From positions 186,001 through 250,000 of the forward strand of contig NZ_PDUW01000006.1 of assembly GCF_003545815.1 (NCBI RefSeq): DNA of 64,000 nucleotides, written 5' to 3'. A program made the position numbers and the translations under genes. This document shows, in pieces, positions 8,811-17,158 of this stretch; the first letter of the stretch is position 1; every line of letters begins with the position of its first letter. The notes beneath the pieces are model-generated. The model searched no databases, was not told where the DNA came from, and saw only the letters and a program-made list of their open reading frames with translations. The DNA comes from Pusillimonas caeni. Lineage in GTDB: Bacteria; Pseudomonadota; Gammaproteobacteria; Burkholderiales; Burkholderiaceae_B.

Positions 8811-10022
8811 CTAGAAGCCTAGCCGGAGATCCGCCGTCTTGATCTCGGGCGGATAGATGATCTCGAACTCGCCGTCCTGGATCTGCACCAGCGGCGGCTT
8901 GAGAGAACTGATCTGGCCGCTCGGGGCGAACTTGACGGGTCCGTAGAAGGTCATTTCGTCCATGGCCGCGATGGCATCGCGCACCTTGGCCGGGTGGATC
9001 GTGCCGGCTTGCTCGATGGCCAGCTGCAAGACTGCGCCGCACACTGCCGAACCCGCGCTGCTGTACTCGGGTATGGCGCCATAGGCTTCTTGGTAAAGCT
9101 TGGTAAAACGCTCGGAGGTGCCGAAGATGTCCACACCGTCGTAGCTTGCTTCGGGCACCCAATAGGCAAGCGTGGTGATATTGTTGCTAAGCCTGCCCAC
9201 GCCCTCTTTGAAAGCCGGGTCCAGCGGACCCACCACCATGGTCAGCAATTGGCTCTTGATGCCTTGGTCCACCATCTGGCCACGAACCAGGATCAGGTCG
9301 TTGGTGTAGCCGGTGATGACAATCCAGTCGGGCCGGACGCTGCGCAGCCCGGTCAAGGCGGCGCTGAAGTCCACTGTGCCAATGTTGTACTTTTCATAGT
9401 AGGCCACCTCGATCCCCCGCTTTTCGGCGGATTTCTTCAGATCTTCGGCAAAAGCAAGCGGGAACAGGTCATTGCGGGAGAGTATGGCCACTTTCTTCAA
9501 GGGCGGATCCAGCCTGCTCGCAATTTCGGCGATGGGCTCGGTCAAGGTGCTGTTGGGCGAATATACACCGAACAAATACTTGAAACCCTGGTCATAGACC
9601 TGCTCGGACGCCGCGTTGGGCGCCAGCATCGGAATTCCGTATTTTTCGGTCACCGCACTGACGGCCTTTACCGCGCCCGAACCGAACGGCGCAAAAAGAA
9701 AATTCACCTTGTCCTGAGTAATCAGGCGCTCGGCCGCCTGCACGGCGCGGGGCGTGTTCGACTGATAGTCGACGTATATCATCTCGACCTTGTAGACATC
9801 GCCCCCCACTTTGATGCCGCCCTCCGCATTGGCCGTATCCGCCCAAAGCTGGAAGCCGTTCCTTTGCCGCGTGCCCTCGGGCGACAAGGGCCCGGTCAGG
9901 GGCAAGGCGGCCCCCACCTTGATGACCTTCTCAGCTGCTCCAGCGGGCAGCGCGCGCACGGCGCATGCCAGTATGGATGCCGCCCCCGCCTTGAGCACCC
10001 TGCGTCTTTGCATGATTGTCAT
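8811..10022 (-). CDS. Branched-chain-type ABC transporter substrate-binding protein
   Basis: A 403-residue periplasmic binding protein of the LivJ/Leu-Ile-Val-binding family. The N-terminus 'RRRVLKAGAASILACAV...AGAAE' is an export signal of about 29 residues; the preceding RRR resembles a weak twin-arginine motif. The mature protein opens 'VIKVGAALPLTGPLSPEG', typical of type I binding folds, and contains 'APFGSGAVKAVSAVTEKYGIP'. It follows the two ATPase and two permease genes on the same strand, completing an importer. The ligand is unknown; the amidohydrolases directly downstream suggest an amide- or heterocycle-containing compound. Confidence 0.85.
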   Translation of the reverse strand: MTIMQRRRVLKAGAASILACAVRALPAGAAEKVIKVGAALPLTGPLSPEGTRQRNGFQLWADTANAEGGIKVGGDVYKVEMIYVDYQSNTPRAVQAAERLITQDKVNFLFAPFGSGAVKAVSAVTEKYGIPMLAPNAASEQVYDQGFKYLFGVYSPNSTLTEPIAEIASRLDPPLKKVAILSRNDLFPLAFAEDLKKSAEKRGIEVAYYEKYNIGTVDFSAALTGLRSVRPDWIVITGYTNDLILVRGQMVDQGIKSQLLTMVVGPLDPAFKEGVGRLSNNITTLAYWVPEASYDGVDIFGTSERFTKLYQEAYGAIPEYSSAGSAVCGAVLQLAIEQAGTIHPAKVRDAIAAMDEMTFYGPVKFAPSGQISSLKPPLVQIQDGEFEIIYPPEIKTADLRLGF

Positions 10023-10085
10023 GTTCGTCTCCTTTGCGGCGACAGCGCTTGCAACGGTTCGCCGGTTGTTTCATATTGGGGACGG

Positions 10086-10808
10086 TCAGACCGACAGCCC
10101 CATGTAGGCCTCACGCACCGCCGGGTTCTTGGCCAACTCGTCGGTGGAGCCCATCACCGATATACGACCGGTGTCCAACACGACTCCCTTGCTTGCCAGC
10201 TCGAAAGCCGTCATGACGTCCTGCTCTACCAGGAGCACGGACAAGCCCTCCTGTGTGATGCGCCGCACCACTTCGCCAAGCGTCTCGACGACCTGTGGCG
10301 CCAGGCCCAGAGACAGCTCGTCTATCATCAAGAGCACGGGGCGTCCCATCATGCCCCGGGCAATGGCGCACATCTGCTGCTCGCCTCCCGACAGCGTGCC
10401 CGCGGCCTGGTCGCGGCGATTGGCCAATATGGGAAAGAGGCTGTACATGTGGTCCAGATCGCGCTTGATCTCGTGCTGGTCATCGCGCAGATAAGCGCCC
10501 ATCAACAGGTTGTCGGCCACGCTCATGGGGCCGAACAGCCGTCGTCCTTCAGGTACGTGGGCGATGCCCGCCGCAAGGATGTCGCGCGGCGTTGCATGAG
10601 TGATGTCCCGCCCCTGGAAGGTAATGCGCCCCTGGGTGGGCTTGAGCAGCCCCGAGATCGTGCGCAGCAGCGTCGTCTTCCCCGCGCCGTTGGAACCCAC
10701 CAGGCAAACGGTTTCTCCACGGCTTATGCAAAAGCTGACGCCCCACAGGATGTTGACATCGCCGTAGCCGGACATGACCGAATCGACTTCGAGCAACGGA
10801 TTGGTCAT
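10086..10808 (-). CDS. ABC transporter ATP-binding protein, LivF type
   Basis: A 240-residue ATPase with Walker A 'GSNGAGKTTLL', signature 'LSGGEQQMCAIARGMM' and Walker B 'VLLMIDELSLGLAP'. The short length and the phrase 'HVPEGRRLF' are typical of LivF. It pairs with the LivG-type ATPase, whose stop overlaps this start by 4 bp (ATGA), so the two are translationally coupled. The binding-protein gene follows after 63 bp. It energises import through the LivH/LivM-type permeases at 11641-13439. Confidence 0.9.
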   Translation of the reverse strand: MTNPLLEVDSVMSGYGDVNILWGVSFCISRGETVCLVGSNGAGKTTLLRTISGLLKPTQGRITFQGRDITHATPRDILAAGIAHVPEGRRLFGPMSVADNLLMGAYLRDDQHEIKRDLDHMYSLFPILANRRDQAAGTLSGGEQQMCAIARGMMGRPVLLMIDELSLGLAPQVVETLGEVVRRITQEGLSVLLVEQDVMTAFELASKGVVLDTGRISVMGSTDELAKNPAVREAYMGLSV

Positions 10809-11644
10809 GAGCCCTCCTTCAGGCGTTGCGCGAAACGTGCGCCCAGGTAGGCGCTGATCACCGCGTCATTTCTTACGATATTGCCGGGAGTGTCGTCAGC
10901 GATGAGCTCGCCGTGATGCAACACGACCACCCGCTGGCATAGCGTCAGGACGACTTTGAGCAGATGTTCGATGATCAGCACGGTAATGCCTTGATCGGCA
11001 ATGGCGCCAATCAGGCCGAGCGCCTTGTCGACCTCGGCCGTATTGAGGCCCGCGTTGACTTCGTCCAGCATCAGGAGCTTGGGTTCCATGGCCAAGCCCT
11101 TGGCCAATTCAAGCCGCTTGCGGTTGGCCAGCGTCAACTGAGCCGCCGGCTGCTCAGCCAGCGCAGCCAGGCCGGTGAACTCCAAATGCGCCATCGCGGC
11201 CTCGCGCGCTTCTTTTCGGCCGCCCTTGCTTCCGGCGAACCAGGTACCGGCCATCACGTTTTCAAGCACGGTCATTTCGGGAAAGGGCTGCACGACCTGA
11301 AAAGTGCGTGCAATGCCTCGCGCGGCAATCTGGTGGGGCTTCATGCGTTCGATTCGGTCGCCCCAATGGAGAATCTGGCCCGACTGGGCCGGATGCACAC
11401 CCGTGATTACATTGATCAGCGTGCTCTTTCCGGCTCCATTGGGGCCGATCAGGCCAATGACCTCTCCTTGCCTCAGCGATAGCGAAACGTCTCGGACCGC
11501 GTGCACGCCCCCGAAGGAACGGTTGACCCTTCTGAGTTCGAGCAGCGCGCCTCGAGCAGCGGCTTCAGGCCGCATGGCCGTGTCCGCGCGTGCTGACGCC
11601 CCGGATTCGATCAACGGCATCGTGGGGTTGATGAACTTCTTCAT
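10805..11644 (-). CDS. ABC transporter ATP-binding protein, LivG type
   Basis: A 279-residue LivG-type ATPase with Walker A 'GPNGAGKSTLINVITG', the 'ARGIARTFQVVQPFPEMTVLENVM' segment characteristic of LivG, and Walker B 'LLMLDEVNAGLN'. The signature region reads 'QLTLANRKRLELAKGLA', so the usual LSGG/LSYG is changed to LTLA. I place the start at the ATG at 11644, which overlaps the stop of the upstream permease as ATGA; a longer in-frame start at 11770 would lie inside that permease. Compared with usual LivG it has an N-terminal extension of about 35 residues. Confidence 0.88.
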   Translation of the reverse strand: MKKFINPTMPLIESGASARADTAMRPEAAARGALLELRRVNRSFGGVHAVRDVSLSLRQGEVIGLIGPNGAGKSTLINVITGVHPAQSGQILHWGDRIERMKPHQIAARGIARTFQVVQPFPEMTVLENVMAGTWFAGSKGGRKEAREAAMAHLEFTGLAALAEQPAAQLTLANRKRLELAKGLAMEPKLLMLDEVNAGLNTAEVDKALGLIGAIADQGITVLIIEHLLKVVLTLCQRVVVLHHGELIADDTPGNIVRNDAVISAYLGARFAQRLKEGS

Positions 11645-12576
11645 GCCTTCACCTTCGCAGCATTCCGATGCCGTGGGCGCAATGAGTAAAGCCCCATCGG
11701 CAGGAAAAGAACCAGCAGCACAATCAGCAGGCCAAGCGTTCCAGTATGCAGCTTCAGCAGGTTGCGCCATACGATCTCATCGAGCACCAGAAAGGCCAGC
11801 GCCCCGATAACCGGTCCCAATATGGTGCCGACGCCGCCGAGCAGGACCATGACAATCGCCTTGATGGAGATCATGATGTCGAACACGTCGGCAGGCTCGA
11901 TGTATCCTGTCCAGGATGCGTATATGCCTCCGGCTGCCGCGATGAAGACGCCCGACAGAGCAAAAGCGGCGGCCTTGTACAAGGTGGCGTTGACGCCGAC
12001 CATGTTGGCGGCCCCCTCGTTTTGCTTGATGCAGCGCAAGCCGAAACCCAGCTTGTTTCCCGCCACCACGACAGTCGCGATGAATGCCAGGACGGCCAGA
12101 ACCAGCATGCAGTGATAGTAGTATCGTGCCGCCACTTCTGGAGACAGGCCCGAATAAGCCAGGTTCAGCCCCATGCCCCCGCCCGTCAGGCTGGTCCAGG
12201 CATTGATGATCTCGCGCAGCACCTCGGCAACGACGAGCGTCGCGATGGCAAACGCATGGCCCCGCAAACGCAGCAGGATCACGCCAAGAAGCAAGGCAAA
12301 GACACCGCCTACGGCGGCAGCGAAAACCCAGGATATCTGGGCCGGCAGCCCCTGCGCCTGGAGCAGCGCGCTGACGTATGCGCCCAGGCCGAAAAAACCC
12401 GCCGTGCCGAAAGAAGGATAGCCGGCGAACCCGCCGATGAAATTCCAGGCCAGAGCCAGCGACATGTACATCAGCATCATGGCGCCGATCCGCAGAACGT
12501 AATTGTTGCCCACTTCTGGAAGCAAGGCCAGCAAGGCCACGACAAGCAGCGCAAGCAGCAGGTATGGCTTCGTCAT
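11641..12576 (-). CDS. ABC transporter permease, LivM type
   Basis: A 311-residue inner-membrane permease with about eight to nine hydrophobic segments, beginning 'LLLALLVVALLALLPEVG'. The 'FIGGFAGYPSFGTAGFFGLGAYVSA' region and 'LGGVGTILGPVIGALAFLVLDE' near the C-terminus are LivM hallmarks. It overlaps the LivH-type gene upstream and the LivG-type gene downstream by 4 bp each, indicating a tightly coupled operon. Its substrate follows that of the binding protein at 8811. Confidence 0.9.
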   Translation of the reverse strand: MTKPYLLLALLVVALLALLPEVGNNYVLRIGAMMLMYMSLALAWNFIGGFAGYPSFGTAGFFGLGAYVSALLQAQGLPAQISWVFAAAVGGVFALLLGVILLRLRGHAFAIATLVVAEVLREIINAWTSLTGGGMGLNLAYSGLSPEVAARYYYHCMLVLAVLAFIATVVVAGNKLGFGLRCIKQNEGAANMVGVNATLYKAAAFALSGVFIAAAGGIYASWTGYIEPADVFDIMISIKAIVMVLLGGVGTILGPVIGALAFLVLDEIVWRNLLKLHTGTLGLLIVLLVLFLPMGLYSLRPRHRNAAKVKA

Positions 12577-13439
12577 TCGTATCCCCTTATGCCCATCAGG
12601 CCCCGCGGACGGAACGTGAGCAGCACGAGCAACACGCAGAAAGAAAGCGTCAAGGCGTACTCCGGGCCGAACAGCATTCCGCCAAAGCTTTCGAGCAAGC
12701 CCAGCGCCAGGCCGCCTGCCACAGCGCCGGCAATGCTGCCCACGCCGCCCAGGACGCAGATGACGAAGGCCTTGCCCAGGAACAGATGGCCGGTTACCGG
12801 CGAGATGGGAAACACCACGCTTACCAGGGCACCTGCCGCCGCGGCCATCATCGCGCCCAGCGCAAAGGTGACCGCATAGGTCTTGGCCACGTCCACGCCC
12901 ATCAACTGCGCAGCCTCGCGATCAAAACGCACGGCGACAATGGCTCGTCCGATGCGCGAGCGGCGCAATGCCAGGTAGACCGCCATAATGACGGCGATGG
13001 CCAGGGCCATGGCCCCGACACGATCAAGGGGCAAGAACAGTCCGGACCAATCGAGGGTACCCATGGGTTCCGCCAGCGAGACCTTTCGATAGTCCGCCGT
13101 GAAGCCAAGCAGCATGGCGTTGTTCAGGATCATTTCCAAGCCGAAGGTCAAGGTGAAGGTCACCAGTACCGGCTTGCCCACCACACGATTGATGATGCCG
13201 CGCTGGATGAGATAACCTGCAGCGCCGATGAGCAGCCCTGCGCTCAGGACGGAAAAGAAGGGATGAACGCCGAACAAGACGTAGCTGAAATAGGCGATGT
13301 ACGCACCCAGCACGATGAAGGCGCCATGCATCATGTTGATGATGTTCATTACGCCCCACACCAGCGAGAAGCCAGCCGCGATGCAGGCATAAAGCCCGCC
13401 CAGCAGCAATCCGTTGACGAAATACTGCACGTAGATCAT
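12573..13439 (-). CDS. ABC transporter permease, LivH type
   Basis: A 288-residue hydrophobic permease with the LivH signature 'GLLLGGLYACIAAGFSLVWGVMNIINMMHG' near the N-terminus (given here as key residues GGLYA, GFSLVWG and NMMHG) and 'CVLGGVGSIAGAVAGGLALGLLES' near the C-terminus. It is the first gene of the importer on the minus strand. A 148-bp gap separates it from the upstream hydrolase gene and may hold a promoter, although none is obvious. The stop overlaps the start of the LivM-type gene by 4 bp. Confidence 0.9.
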   Translation of the reverse strand: MIYVQYFVNGLLLGGLYACIAAGFSLVWGVMNIINMMHGAFIVLGAYIAYFSYVLFGVHPFFSVLSAGLLIGAAGYLIQRGIINRVVGKPVLVTFTLTFGLEMILNNAMLLGFTADYRKVSLAEPMGTLDWSGLFLPLDRVGAMALAIAVIMAVYLALRRSRIGRAIVAVRFDREAAQLMGVDVAKTYAVTFALGAMMAAAAGALVSVVFPISPVTGHLFLGKAFVICVLGGVGSIAGAVAGGLALGLLESFGGMLFGPEYALTLSFCVLLVLLTFRPRGLMGIRGYE

Positions 13440-13587
13440 AGGACGCCCCGGCCGTAGCTGGAAATGGGACTCCTCCGTGCAACGCTATACACGCGCATGG
13501 TTTGCCTCCTGGCGGTTTCTTATCGTCGTAGGGCTACGGACACGGCAGGTCGGCGCCCACCGGCCGGCAAAGCCGCGGCCATAACGC

Positions 13588-14454
13588 CTATTGTTCTAAA
13601 TGCATCAAGGCCAGCGCCTTGCCGAACAATTCGCTGTCCGGGTCGGCATATACATCCATGATGTCGAAATGATTGCAATCCTCGATCAGGCAATGACGCA
13701 CTACCCGGCTTGGCGACGAGAACGTCGATGCATAAAGAGAGGTCTGCGCGTGAAATACGTCCGACTCCTGCTGGCCGCAGGCGATCAGTTGCGGCGCATC
13801 GGTGGCGGCGGGATGGCGGATAGGGCTCTGCTCGCGTGCTTCGTCCTCGTCCAGGCGCAACTGGCTGTTGGCCGGCTCGTGAAGTAAGGGAGCGAGATCG
13901 TAAAGACCCGAAATGAGCACCGCGCTTTTCAGCAGTTTATCGGGCAGGCCATCCGCATATCGCGGCCAGTCGGTCACCATCATCATCGCCGACAGATGGG
14001 CGCCTGCAGAATGGCCCGATATATGCAAACGATTGCGGTCGATGCCAAGACGGTCGCCGTTGTCCCATATCCAGCGCAGGGCCGCCCGTACCTGCCGGCT
14101 TATCGCGCTCAAGCGAACCGAAGGGCAGAAATCGTAATTGAGCGTGATGCAGGAAACACCGCGATTCACGTAGGGCTCGGCCACAAAGCTATAAAAGGAC
14201 TTGTCGCCCTTCTGCCAAAACCCGCCGTGCAAAAATATCACAGTGGGCGCATGGCGCGCGCCTGCAGCAGGAAAGTAGTCAAGAAAGCCTCTTGGACCAT
14301 GGCCATATGAGATATCGAGACGGCAGGTTGAGGACCGCCTGAATACATCGCTGCGGCTTCCCCACTTGGGGCGGTAGTTCGCGCCCGGCTGTAGAAACTC
14401 GACATCGTAGCCTTTGTCCCTGTCCGGCCTGGCCGGCGCATCTGAAACAATCAT
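13588..14454 (-). CDS. Alpha/beta hydrolase, arylformamidase/esterase-like
   Basis: A 288-residue alpha/beta-hydrolase with an oxyanion-hole motif 'FLHGGFW' (residues about 75-80) and nucleophile elbow 'GHSAGAH' (Ser149). Later 'QQESDVFHAQT' and 'EDCNHFDIMD' probably supply the Asp and His. The HGGxW plus GHSAGAH combination is seen in kynurenine formamidases and related short esterases. It is transcribed in the same direction as the Liv importer and the amidohydrolases, 148 bp upstream of them. A role in hydrolysing an ester, carbamate or formamide in the same pathway is inferred. Confidence 0.75.
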   Translation of the reverse strand: MIVSDAPARPDRDKGYDVEFLQPGANYRPKWGSRSDVFRRSSTCRLDISYGHGPRGFLDYFPAAGARHAPTVIFLHGGFWQKGDKSFYSFVAEPYVNRGVSCITLNYDFCPSVRLSAISRQVRAALRWIWDNGDRLGIDRNRLHISGHSAGAHLSAMMMVTDWPRYADGLPDKLLKSAVLISGLYDLAPLLHEPANSQLRLDEDEAREQSPIRHPAATDAPQLIACGQQESDVFHAQTSLYASTFSSPSRVVRHCLIEDCNHFDIMDVYADPDSELFGKALALMHLEQ

Positions 14455-14844
14455 CCCTTTCTCCGCGAACGTTCCGGTCCGTATGGGTCGGCATACCTCA
14501 CAAAAAACTGGCTAGTCATGCCGCGTGTCGGAGTTTCCCTATAAGCGTAGCGGGATATTTTTCCATCGCTACCCGATGCGCAACGCAAGCACGACTGGAT
14601 GAGCCGATTCTGGCACAGACTTACGCCCAGGGGTCGAACAACATTCTTTTAATGATGTACAAATATCTTATGGACGGTGCCAGATACCGAGAGAAACCGC
14701 CAGGGCCAAGAAAGCGCCCCGACACCAGAAACGCGCCTTCTGGCGCGTGTTGCGGGTGTGAGCTAGACGGAGCTCAATCGTCACAGAAGGTGCGACTTTC
14801 TGCCAGATCGAACAATCCGGCGGTTTCACGGGGATATCGAACGC
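14455..14844. other. Non-coding stretch, no gene seen
   Basis: No coding region is supported here. It probably contains the promoter of the minus-strand hydrolase near its left end, but I could not pick convincing -35/-10 elements. A small 7-bp hairpin (14731-14737 with 14742-14748, loop TTCT) lacks a T-run. The right end leads into decayed gene fragments. Confidence 0.5.
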
Positions 14845-14928
14845 CAACTTGTCCATCGCCGACCTCTTGGTGGTGCGGGCCAAGGCGGTCGGCGACGACA
14901 ACAACAAAATCCGCGGCTACATCGTTGA
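14845..14928 (+). pseudogene. Fragment of an acyl-CoA dehydrogenase (gcdH-like)
   Basis: About 84 bases translate to 'NLSIADLLVVRAKAVGDDNNKIRGYIV', which aligns with '[26 protein letters not shown]' in the intact gcdH of this window. The DNA aligns with bases about 5155-5241 at roughly four in five positions, with a 3-base gap. No start, FAD loop or catalytic glutamate is nearby, so it is a relic. It could derive from a second gcdH-like gene rather than from a copy of the present gcdH, because the two have diverged. Its right end abuts the minus-strand transporter remnant. Confidence 0.7.
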
Positions 14929-15300
14929 TTCTTTCACGGCGCCACGCGCACGGCGTTCGCTGACCGCCATGCCCAGCAACAGCGCCAGCAAGGCGCCGCC
15001 CACGGCTGGCCCACGATCGACCCGATGCGGCCCAGGGCCGCGGCCCAGCCCACGCCCGCGGTGCGCAAAGCGGGCGGATAGAAGGACACGGCCAACACGC
15101 TCTGGCCAACGCAACATGCAATGGAGCCCGCGTCAAGGCCGGCGATCAGCGGCAACACCCATGATTACTGGATATCCGCCCGGCTGATCAACCACACGCA
15201 TGCAGCCGCCAGCAGCGGCTTGACGCCTGTTCTGGAGATGAACACCATCATGAACAGGCTTCCGGCAAGCCAGCAGGTCGACACTGCCGCCCGTCCGGTG
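14917..15300 (-). pseudogene. Decayed C-terminal piece of an AAHS-type MFS transporter
   Basis: Read on the minus strand from about 15299, the sequence gives hydrophobic 'WLAGSLFMMVFISRTG', then an in-frame stop near 15162, then 'LPLIAGLDAGSIACCVG', 'SFYPPALRTAGVGWAA' and 'LGRIGSIVG'. A frameshift moves the rest to another frame, ending 'VGGALLALLLGMAVSERR...'. The order YP-x2-R-x-TGVGWA-x-GIGRIGSI-GP followed by GG is the C-terminal pattern of aromatic acid:H+ symporters such as BenK/PcaK. Only the last third of such a protein is left, with at least one nonsense mutation and one frameshift. Confidence 0.7.
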
Positions 15301-16437
15301 AGAAGCCAGGCGGCCGAGCGCCTGCCACCATTGCTCGCCCCAGCGCCTTTGGCGCTCTTTGGCCAATTGCGCCTCGGCCACGGCGGCCAGCGCCTCGTCC
15401 TGGTAGTAAAAGCCCGTGATCTCTTCCCAGGTGGAGCCCATCATGAACTCGCACCAGTTACCGGCACCCGAGGCCAGCAGCGCGGCGGGGTCATCGGTGA
15501 CCGTGTCGCCGTCGATGGCGGGAAAGAATATCGGCGCGGTCTGGCCCGGCCCGGGGATGTAATGCCGCAGCGTCTAGCGTTGCGCTTGCAGCACAGCTTC
15601 GACCATCTGGCGCGCCGCCTGGGGGTCGTGCTCGAGCCGCAACTTCCGCAAAAAGGTATGGCCGATGGCCCCAGCCTGTTCGGGCGCGCTCATCAGCACG
15701 CCCCGATCGAACAGCTCGGCCCCGCACTTGCCCACGGCCAGGGCGGCAGCGCTGAATGCACCCGCCGACTGCCCCACTAGGGTGACTTTCTCGGGGTCGC
15801 CCCCGAAAGACACGATACACCGGCGCACCCAGCGCAGCGCCAGGACCTGGTCGTGCAGGCCCAGATTGTCCGGCGCCAGCCCTCGACGGGAAGAAAGCCC
15901 AACACGCCCAGGCGATACGAGACATTGACCACCACTACGCCGAAACGCCGCGCCAGCAACGCCGCATCGTAGCAGGGCAAGGGCCCCGCCACCGGTCATG
16001 AAACCGCCGCCATGCACAAAGACCATGACCGCCCTGGGACCCGAAGGCCCTTGGGGCGCCCAGATTTCAAGGCGCAGGTAGTCTTCGTCCTGCCGTGCCG
16101 GATAGACGCCCATCACCTTGTCGAGCCGGGACGGCAATTGCGGTGCAACCGGCCCCGCATGCGTGGCGTCGAGCACGCCTTGCCAGGGCTCGACAGGCCG
16201 AGGCGGGGGAAAAAAGCGTAGGCCGCCCACCGGGGGGCACTGCCCATAGTGCACGACATGCAGGCGTATCATCCGGCCGTCCTGCCGTGCCGACCAACTC
16301 GACGGGCACCCAAGCGTTCTGCTGATACGCTGCGGGTTGCCTAAAAGCCAGGGTTCTTTTACCGCCATGCCATCCCAAAGGCCAAGGCTTCTTCCGGGAA
16401 AGGAATCGCGCGACAGGTTTGAGTGCAACAGACCCAT
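15301..16437 (-). pseudogene. Broken type-B carboxylesterase gene
   Basis: The minus strand encodes pieces of a type-B carboxylesterase: 'QCPPVGGLRFFPPPRPVEPW', 'VMVFVHGGGFMTGG', 'DNLGLHDQVLALRWVRR' and the nucleophile elbow 'VTLVGQSAGAFS'. The stretch between the oxyanion hole and DNLGLHD lies in another frame ('FGVVVVNVSYRLGVLGFLP', about 15887-15990), so there are two compensating frameshifts. A TAG at 15574-15576 interrupts the frame, after which the same frame continues with 'HYIPGPGQTAPIFFPAIDGD' and 'MMGSTWEEITGFYY'. The C-terminus is lost at the junction with the transporter remnant. The true N-terminus is uncertain. Confidence 0.8.
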
Positions 16438-16452
16438 CCCTAACGTTTAAAA

Positions 16453-16489
16453 ATAGTCATTTACGATAAAATGACTATCGAAAATGACT
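16453..16489. promoter_or_regulatory. Operator-like palindrome upstream of the phd-vapC pair
   Basis: A perfect 10-bp inverted repeat, ATAGTCATTT (16453-16462) and AAATGACTAT (16469-16478) with a 6-bp spacer, is followed by a third half-site AAAATGACT at 16481-16489, 13 bp after the same word at 16468-16476. It lies just upstream of the antitoxin ATG at 16506. Antitoxins of the Phd/YefM family typically bind such repeats to repress their own operon; the binding itself is inferred. Confidence 0.65.
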
Positions 16490-16505
16490 CCCTAGAGACG
16501 CCGCC

Positions 16506-16739
16506 ATGCATCGACACGTATCAAAGACCGAATTCAAGGCTCGGGCACTGGAATTCTTCCGGCAGGTCGAAGCAACGGGCGAGCCCATCGTGGTTACGGA
16601 TCACGGCAAACCTGCGCTGGAAATCCGTCCCTATCGGGCGGAACAGCGGGATCCATTGGCTGTGCTGCACAACTCTGTCGTGCGGTTCGACGATCCCCTG
16701 GCGCCGATCAGCGACGACTCCTGGGAGGCGGCCCAATGA
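16506..16739 (+). CDS. Phd/YefM-family antitoxin
   Basis: A 77-residue antitoxin. The N-terminal 'MHRHVSKTEFKARALEFFRQ' and 'GEPIVVTDHGKPALEIRPY' match the Phd/YefM DNA-binding domain, which has a conserved 'ITDHGKPVAVL'-like strand; the acidic C-terminus ('PLAPISDDSWEAAQ') would bind and neutralise the toxin. Its stop overlaps the start of the toxin gene by 4 bp (ATGA), so the two are translationally coupled. Autorepression through the palindrome at 16453-16489 is likely. Confidence 0.88.
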   Translation: MHRHVSKTEFKARALEFFRQVEATGEPIVVTDHGKPALEIRPYRAEQRDPLAVLHNSVVRFDDPLAPISDDSWEAAQ

Positions 16740-17131
16740 TCGTGCTCGACACCCATGCCCTGGTGTGGTGGGCGTCGGGCGATTCTCAACTGAGCCGTCC
16801 GGCCCGGGAAGCCATCGAAACAGAGAACCGGGACGGCGAAATCCTGGTCTCGGCCATCAGCGCCTGGGAAGTGGCGATGCTGGTCAAGGCCGGGCGTTTG
16901 GCCTTGACCATGCACACGTCAGCTTGGCTGGATACCGTCGGCCAAATACCCGCCGTCCGCTTCGTACCGGTCGACGTTCGTATCTCGGTCCATTCCGTCG
17001 ATCTGCCGGGCGAGTTCCACAAAGACCTGCCGGACCGCTTCATTGTGGCCACGGCTCGCCATCATTCAGCACCTCTTGTCACTGCCGACACAAAGATCCA
17101 CCACTATCCGCACGTGCAAACTATCTGGTGA
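16736..17131 (+). CDS. vapC: PIN-domain toxin, VapC family
   Basis: A 131-residue PIN-domain ribonuclease. The start 'MIVLDTHALVWWASGD' carries the first catalytic Asp (Asp5), 'ISAWEVAMLVKAGRL' the Glu, 'LPDRFIVATARHH' the third acidic residue and 'LVTADTKI' the last Asp. VapC toxins cut tRNA or rRNA and stop translation. The gene overlaps its Phd-type antitoxin by 4 bp. The pair lies between a pseudogene scar and a catabolic cluster, a common place for toxin-antitoxin modules in accessory DNA. The convergent oxidoreductase ends 27 bp downstream. Confidence 0.9.
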   Translation: MIVLDTHALVWWASGDSQLSRPAREAIETENRDGEILVSAISAWEVAMLVKAGRLALTMHTSAWLDTVGQIPAVRFVPVDVRISVHSVDLPGEFHKDLPDRFIVATARHHSAPLVTADTKIHHYPHVQTIW

Positions 17132-17158
17132 GGTCGCCCGCCTTGGCGAACGGCGACA

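Noticed and set aside
14731-14748. Small 7-bp hairpin in the non-coding stretch as a terminator
   Set aside because: Short stem, no T-run and no gene ends next to it.
14652-14963. Possible small plus-strand gene in the pseudogene scar
   Set aside because: No family resemblance or ribosome-binding site; the region carries gene fragments in other frames.
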